This document shows, in pieces, positions 58,598 through 64,000 of a DNA stretch of 64,000 bases. Location of the stretch: assembly GCA_033439265.1 (NCBI GenBank), contig JAVTVX010000021.1, positions 13,109,001 to 13,173,000 of the forward strand. The letters run 5' to 3'. Source of the stretch: Dillenia suffruticosa. Its lineage: Eukaryota; Streptophyta; Magnoliopsida; Dilleniales; Dilleniaceae. Below the pieces are notes generated by a model. It was not told the origin of the DNA, made no database searches, and worked only from the letters and a program-made list of their open reading frames with translations. The position numbers and the translations under genes are program-made. Every line of letters starts with the position of its first letter. The stretch's first letter is position 1.

Positions 58598-61195
58598 ATA
58601 ACCAATAAAAATTGGTAATAAATCTAGAAATATCAGCGCCACTTTGGCAATTATGAATAGCATATATCAAGATAGGGAACAGCATCAGAACCTTGGCATG
58701 GCAAGCACATTTTTTGTTTCAAATTTTGTTTCTTTTAATTGGCATTAATGATAGATTAAATGCTGGTTTGGGTCAAATATTACAAGTAGATATCATTTGG
58801 CAATCAAGATTATGATTTAACACACAGACGGAAATCAAAGAAAGTCAAAAAGACCCCTCACGTACATTGCTTGTGGAATTCAGATGATGAAAAAGGCCAT
58901 ACAAGGGCTAACTTCTTCCGCCTATGTCCCATGCACGAAAATTTAAGTAAGAAAGCATATGAATTCACAACAAAACACCAAATGAGGAAAAAAAAAAACC
59001 CTAAAAAAACTAACATCTTGAAATTAAATAAAAAAGAGAAATGAATTAAACTGCGGAGTTTATTTAAGTTCAGAATTAAAAATGAAACTGTGAAATTTTA
59101 ATTTATTACAACAATAAAAGTAAAATGCAGAACTGATTTATGAGTATTTATATTAATTATTCTTATATTTTGTCTCTTTAAAAGTAATTAGGATAAAAAT
59201 GTCATTTAAAAATAAAACTAAATAAATTTCACAAACTTGATTTCATTTACAAATTCCATATTTTTTTTAATCTTAAAATTTATATTTTTTTCCCAACCAT
59301 TTTATTTTTTTCCCTCTTCTTTTCCTTTTGTCTTTTTTTTTTGCTCTCATTTTCGTTTCCTCCTTGGCTCTATGCTGCCTCTTTTATTTCCGTATTACTA
59401 ATTCTTTTTTAATATTTCCTTCACTTATCGAATATCATAGTCCCCATTTTTTTATTTTTTTCCTATCAACCACCGAATTTGTCTTTAAATTTTTTAAAAA
59501 AATTATTCTTTATCCCATTAAAAAAATACATGTTTTCAATTAAATTTTTTATATTCAGAATATTATTATTGAATTAATTTCTTATCGATATTTTAAATTT
59601 TTTAATATAATTTTATAATCTCCAATAAGTTATGTAAATTTTTTACGCCCCTTTTATCTCTTGTGCTTATGTGCGCCTCTGCCATTGGGCAGATGTTTAA
59701 ATCATGAAAAGTCAGAACAAGAAAGTGTGTACCATAACATTGAGTGATAAGCCTGAGATTTGAAGTCGTGCATTGACTCGGGTGAAAGGCTGACCATTGA
59801 CTGGGGTGGTCAAACGTTGGAAGACGATGATTGAAACGTGTGGGAGAATTCTGGAAATAGTTAAAAATAATTTATAGAAATTGAATGTGAAGGAATCCAA
59901 GAAGGATGCGAAAATCAAAGATGGTTACATATTATTGATAATCAATTATTTTCAACACAATTTATTTATTAACCCCAACATTTTCCCTTAATTATTCAGG
60001 AAACCCACCACTTCAAAATGTTGGGAAATTTCACAGGGGAATTTTGATGAGCTTACAATAAACATAGTCACCATATTTCTTGTCTACGACACTAAAACAC
60101 ACATTGACCATGGACTTTGAAGATAAATAGGTGGCGGTCTGTTTCAAGTGTTACCAACTGTGGGTATTTTATACCAAATAAATTAAAAAGAGTGATTTAA
60201 ACATAAACATCTATAGTTTCTTATCTACGACACTAAAACTTTTAGGTAAATTGGTATTTAACTATAGTTTCTTTATCGTCTGAGAAGATTTCAAGTCAAT
60301 CAATTCTAGTCAAAAGCTAACATCATAAACTAAGAAAAAAGTTAACATAGTTTCCAACCCTAACTTAGAAAAGAAGCAACTGTTATAACAATGACAGAAA
60401 AGGAAAGACAAGCCATAGAAAAACAGAAACACCGTGAACAAAAGAGACAAGCGTAACCCACCATACACCCAGCAAGGTACAAGGATGATGATGAAAACCC
60501 CAGAACAACCTCTCTACCCAAATCCTAAATTTTTCCACAAAACAAAATGTGACCATGTTACAATATTTATTAGCTCTACAAGATAATAACTTTATATATA
60601 TATATAGATGCAATAACCAAAATTTGAAAAATCAGTGCCACATTGACAATGATGAATAGCATATATCACGATAGAGAACAACATCAGAACCTTGGCATAG
60701 CAATCATATTTCTTGTTTCAAATTTTCTTTCTTTCAATTAGCATTAATGATAGATTAAATGCTGGTTTGGGTCAAATATTACAAGTTGATATCATTTTGC
60801 AATCAAGATTATAATTTAACATACAGATTGAAATGAAAGAAAGTCAAAAAGACCTTTCACGTGCACCGCTTGTGGAATTCAGACGATGAAAAAGTCTGAA
60901 CAAGGCTAACTTCTTCTGCCTATGCCCATGTATGAAAATTTAAGTAAGAAAGCATATGAATTCACATCAAATATTTTCACGGGAAACTAACTGCACGTGT
61001 CAGGGTTGGTAAGAAAACATGGAAGATATATGCTAGACACACCCAAAAACTCCTTATCTAACAGAAAACGATGCATATTTCTTTGTTTTAATTCGTTTGA
61101 TTTCTCTCAGTTAGAATTGTATACCAATCACGTGGAGGGGATCAAGTATCTCTGTTCTCACATGTAGAATCAATGAGTTCAGGTCCCATATTTCC
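58020..61195 (+). other. Inverted, mosaic 5' flank of B3
   Basis: Three pieces, all inverted relative to the rest of the cluster. 58020-58970 is B-type flank (about -300 to -1200 relative to a B ATG). 58970-60250 is an A-type flank (reverse of about 32400-34700). 60258-61195 is B-type flank again. The two B pieces are direct repeats of each other and surround the A piece. A GA run lies at 58104-58129 and a TA run at 58565-58594. A short frame at 59328-59543 is in A/T-rich A flank and is not credible. Confidence 0.65.
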
Positions 61196-61203
61196 TATAA
61201 ATA
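61129..61203 (+). promoter_or_regulatory. B3 core promoter (CCAAT, G-box, TATA)
   Basis: CCAATCACGTGG at 61123-61134 (G-box 61129-61134) and TATAAATA at 61196-61203, then a CT-rich leader and the ATG at 61298, 95 bases after the TATA start. Spacing and sequence match B1 and B2, confirming the start codon. Confidence 0.78.
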
Positions 61204-61297
61204 GGCTTCTACTCTTTATCTCTTTCCAGAATTAAAAAGCCTTTTTGCACTCCATAATATCCTATTTGTTAAGATGCTAATTTCAGGCAAGAGCAAT

Positions 61298-64000
61298 ATG
61301 AAACTGGTGGTATTTCTTTCCCATGTCCGTGTTTTGCTCACATTAATAACCAGAATCAATCCTTGCTTCGCTGAGGAAGCTGGCAGAGGACTAAACATTT
61401 TGTGCATAGAGAGTGAGAGAGAGGCTCTTTTGAACTTCAAGGAGGATCTCATAGATCGTTCTTATCGACTCTCCTCTTGGAATGCTGCTGATGAACTTGA
61501 TTGCTGTAAATGGGCTGGCGTTGTCTGTGACAACATCACAAGCCTCGTACGTGAGCTTCGTCTTGGTAATACTCCACCTGATGCTTCAGCCGCTTATGTA
61601 AGTGATGCTGAACATGAAGCTTATGAAAGGGCCAAACTAGGTGGTAGGATCAATCCTTCCCTGCAGCATTTGAAGCATCTAACGGTCCTGGACCTTGGCT
61701 ACAATGATTTTGGAGGAAATTCAATTCCTACCTTCATTGGCTCTCTGGCGAGTTTGCAACATCTCAATCTATCTCAGGCTGGTTTTAGTGGTATCATTCC
61801 TTCTCAAATTGGAAATCTCTCAAATTTGCACTCTCTCGGTCTTGCATCAAATGATGCTCTAGAATTTAAGAATAACAACCTTCAAATGCTTTCCGGCCTC
61901 CCCTTGACGCGACTAGAGCTGGACGGAGTGGATCTTAGCCATGTGGGTAACTGGTTAAAGGTAATCAACTCATTCTCTTCTTTGGTTGAGTTGCGATTGT
62001 CAAACTGTAAACTGCTTAAGCAGCCTTCTTTGCCTCATACTCTGAATTTTTCTTCTTCACTCATCATTCTTGATATTTCTAACAACTCCTTAGGCCCTTC
62101 AATACCAAGCTGGATTTACACTCTCCATAATCTTGTGTCCCTAAATTTAGGTTGTAATAATTTTGAAGGTGCCATTCCAATCGGTCTCAAAAACCTGACT
62201 CTGCTTACCTATCTTTATCTGGATCATAATGAATTTAATTCCACAGTGCCAGATTGGTTTAACAAGTTCACCGATTTGGAGTGTCTCAGCATTTCACAAA
62301 ATAACCTGAAAGGGCCAATACCAAAGTCCATGTCTGTCCTTTTTCATTTGAAGGTCATCGATTTGCACTCTAATAGTTTTGGGGGGAGTGCGTCAGAGAT
62401 TTTTGAAAGTTTATTAGGTAAATGCACATCTCCTAATCTATCTTTTAAAAATCTTCGAGAATTGGATCTTGGAAACACCTCAATTTCTGGTCCTATTCCT
62501 GAATGCATAGGACAATTCACCTCTTTAAGGATACTATATTTAAATGGGAATCAGCTTAATGGATCCATTCCCGAAAGTCTTTGGCACCTTTCACGGCTGG
62601 AATCACTTCTTATCGGACAAAATAAGCTGAAAGGGATTGTGTCTGAAGCTCATCTCACCAATCTCTCCGACTTGAAAGTGCTATTAGCAGCCGGAAACTC
62701 TTTGATTTTAAATGTGAGTCGTTATTGGGTTCCTCATTTTGGACTCGAGAGCCTATCTGTGAGTGGATGGAAACTGGGCCCACAATTTCCGCTGTGGCTA
62801 AAATCACAAAAGGAACTTACCTACTTAGACATATCTAGCACAGGTATTTCAGATAGCATCCCCATATGGTTTTGGAACATGACCGCAAAATTTCAATTCT
62901 TGAGTCTCGCTGAAAATAAAATCTATGGCCAAATCCCAAACATAATCCATAGCAATGTTCCTGACTCCACATTTTACCTTCACTTTAACCAATTTGATGG
63001 TCCATTACCTATTCTCTCCCCAAATATGTCAATTGTAGATCTTTCACACAACTCTTTCTCTGGAGATGTTGCTCATGTCAACTGTCAAAGAACACAGGAT
63101 CAATATAGGCTTGTTTCTTTGAGTCTTCACCACAATATCTTGTCTGGAGAAATTGCTGATTGTTGGTTGGATTGGCCACAGCTACGCTATCTATGGATGG
63201 ATAACAATTTTTTCTCAGGCCGAATTCCAAGCTCAATGGGATACTTAAGCAATCTCCAATCAATGCACCTTGAGAATAACAGCCTCTCTGGGGGGCTACC
63301 CCAGTCTTTGCAAAATTGTACAGGCTTGAAGACTCTTGATCTTAGTATGAATTCCTTTACAGGAAAACTACCAACATGGATTGGAAAAAGTCTTCTAAAC
63401 CTGAGATTTCTCATCATTAACTCAAATGGATTTGAAGGCCAAATTCCCAAGGAGCTGTGTCACCTGACTTCTCTTCAAATCTTGGACATTGCGCATAACA
63501 ATTTTTCTGGAGAGGTTCCAACCTGTTTCAAGAACTTTACAGCCATGACTCTTAGCCAAAACTCCAAGATCATTTATCCTGATAGGTTAAGAAGCATAGA
63601 AAGCATACAAGTCGTGACAAAAGGAAGGGATGTTCTATATGGAACCACTGTTGGCCTTGTGATCAACATGGACCTCTCAAGTAATAATTTCTCCGGAGAG
63701 ATACCAAATGAACTAATGGATCTTGTCGCATTACAGTCGTTGAATTTATCTCAAAATAATTTTCACGGAACAATCCCAAATAAATTAGGTGATATGAGTT
63801 TATTAGAATCTCTTGACCTTTCATGGAATCACCTTTCTGGTGAAATTCCACCAAGCATTTCAGATCTGACCTTCGTAAGCCACTTGAATTTATCCCACAA
63901 CAACTTATCAGGGGAAATTCCATCTAGCACTCAGCTCAGAGGCTTAGATCCTTCTAGCTTTGTTGGAAACAATCTATGTGGGCCTCCTCTCACCAGAAAT
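61298..64000 (+). CDS. B3: B-type LRR receptor-like protein, plus strand, cut by the window edge
   Basis: The frame is open for all 901 codons from the ATG at 61298 to the last base, with no stop or shift. It includes the five-T site (five A here, CTCAAAAACC) that is broken in B2. Visible: N-terminus MKLVVFLSHVRVLL, LRR cap (CIESEREALLNFK; CCKWAGVVC), acidic insert, LRR array, island (QNSKIIYPDRLRS...VVTKGRDVLY), C-terminal LRRs and the start of the Cys cap (NNLCGPPLTRN). The acidic spacer, membrane helix and tail, about 70-75 residues, lie beyond the window. In B2 the signal-peptide core is FLSLVCVLL; here His and Arg (FLSHVRVLL) interrupt it, which may weaken secretion. It is the only gene in the cluster on the plus strand and the only B-type copy with an unbroken frame. 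Confidence 0.9.
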   Translation, partial: MKLVVFLSHVRVLLTLITRINPCFAEEAGRGLNILCIESEREALLNFKEDLIDRSYRLSSWNAADELDCCKWAGVVCDNITSLVRELRLGNTPPDASAAYVSDAEHEAYERAKLGGRINPSLQHLKHLTVLDLGYNDFGGNSIPTFIGSLASLQHLNLSQAGFSGIIPSQIGNLSNLHSLGLASNDALEFKNNNLQMLSGLPLTRLELDGVDLSHVGNWLKVINSFSSLVELRLSNCKLLKQPSLPHTLNFSSSLIILDISNNSLGPSIPSWIYTLHNLVSLNLGCNNFEGAIPIGLKNLTLLTYLYLDHNEFNSTVPDWFNKFTDLECLSISQNNLKGPIPKSMSVLFHLKVIDLHSNSFGGSASEIFESLLGKCTSPNLSFKNLRELDLGNTSISGPIPECIGQFTSLRILYLNGNQLNGSIPESLWHLSRLESLLIGQNKLKGIVSEAHLTNLSDLKVLLAAGNSLILNVSRYWVPHFGLESLSVSGWKLGPQFPLWLKSQKELTYLDISSTGISDSIPIWFWNMTAKFQFLSLAENKIYGQIPNIIHSNVPDSTFYLHFNQFDGPLPILSPNMSIVDLSHNSFSGDVAHVNCQRTQDQYRLVSLSLHHNILSGEIADCWLDWPQLRYLWMDNNFFSGRIPSSMGYLSNLQSMHLENNSLSGGLPQSLQNCTGLKTLDLSMNSFTGKLPTWIGKSLLNLRFLIINSNGFEGQIPKELCHLTSLQILDIAHNNFSGEVPTCFKNFTAMTLSQNSKIIYPDRLRSIESIQVVTKGRDVLYGTTVGLVINMDLSSNNFSGEIPNELMDLVALQSLNLSQNNFHGTIPNKLGDMSLLESLDLSWNHLSGEIPPSISDLTFVSHLNLSHNNLSGEIPSSTQLRGLDPSSFVGNNLCGPPLTRN

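Noticed and set aside
12133-64000. Receptor-like kinases
   Set aside because: Every intact copy ends shortly after the membrane helix and no kinase motifs follow, so these are receptor-like proteins, not kinases.

Overview
The window looks like nuclear DNA of a eudicot plant, probably a woody rosid. It is AT-rich, the genes are widely spaced, it is full of TA, GA and poly-A tracts, and it has a plant C2H2 zinc-finger gene (QALGGHQ plus an EAR motif), a plant NFD6-like mitochondrial gene and a large cluster of leucine-rich-repeat receptor-like proteins (LRR-RLPs) of the EIX2/HcrVf/Cf type. I cannot name the species.

Layout. 0-11 kb: single-copy genes. A minus-strand single-finger zinc-finger repressor lies at 723-1283. 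A two-exon minus-strand NFD6-like gene lies at 10283-10758, with a TGGGCC-rich promoter above it. About 8 kb between them has no gene I can support. From 11.1 kb to the right edge: a locally amplified RLP cluster. I use two subfamilies, recognised by protein and promoter. A-type proteins start MKWVT/MKRAT and B-type proteins start MKLVV. In order: A1 (12133-15096, intact), B1 (pseudogene, 17.9-19.1 kb), A2 (pseudogene, 22.3-25.0 kb), A3 (N-terminal fragment, 25.3-26.1 kb), A4 (28900-31860, intact), A5 (39064-41991, intact), B2 (47199-50140, one frameshift), A6 (broken, deleted chimera, 52.0-53.1 kb), C (N-terminal fragment of a diverged third type, 56.7-57.0 kb) and B3 (61298 to the right edge, plus strand, open as far as visible). 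All except B3 are on the minus strand.

How it was built. A1-B1-A2 and A5-B2-A6 are two copies of one A-B-A block, with matching spacers. A4 and A5 are two copies of another block that also carries a non-RLP piece (block X, which looks like a plus-strand first exon plus intron). Several deletions and duplications have short microhomologies at their joints. A SINE, a Mutator-like MITE and an AT-rich 1.3 kb insertion each interrupt one copy of a repeated flank, so the uninterrupted copies show the empty sites.

How the genes work. Intact RLPs should be secreted, N-glycosylated, single-pass plasma-membrane receptors with an LRR ectodomain, an island domain, a glycine-rich (GxxxG) membrane helix and a short tail without a kinase. 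In this family signalling goes through the SOBIR1 and BAK1 kinases (established knowledge); no ligand can be read from the sequence. A and B copies differ in the proximal promoter: B-type has a CACGTG G-box next to CCAAT, while A-type has CAAATG at the aligned place. The two can therefore be regulated differently although they are physically interleaved. I found no retrovirus-like or LTR element, CRISPR array, tRNA or rRNA gene.
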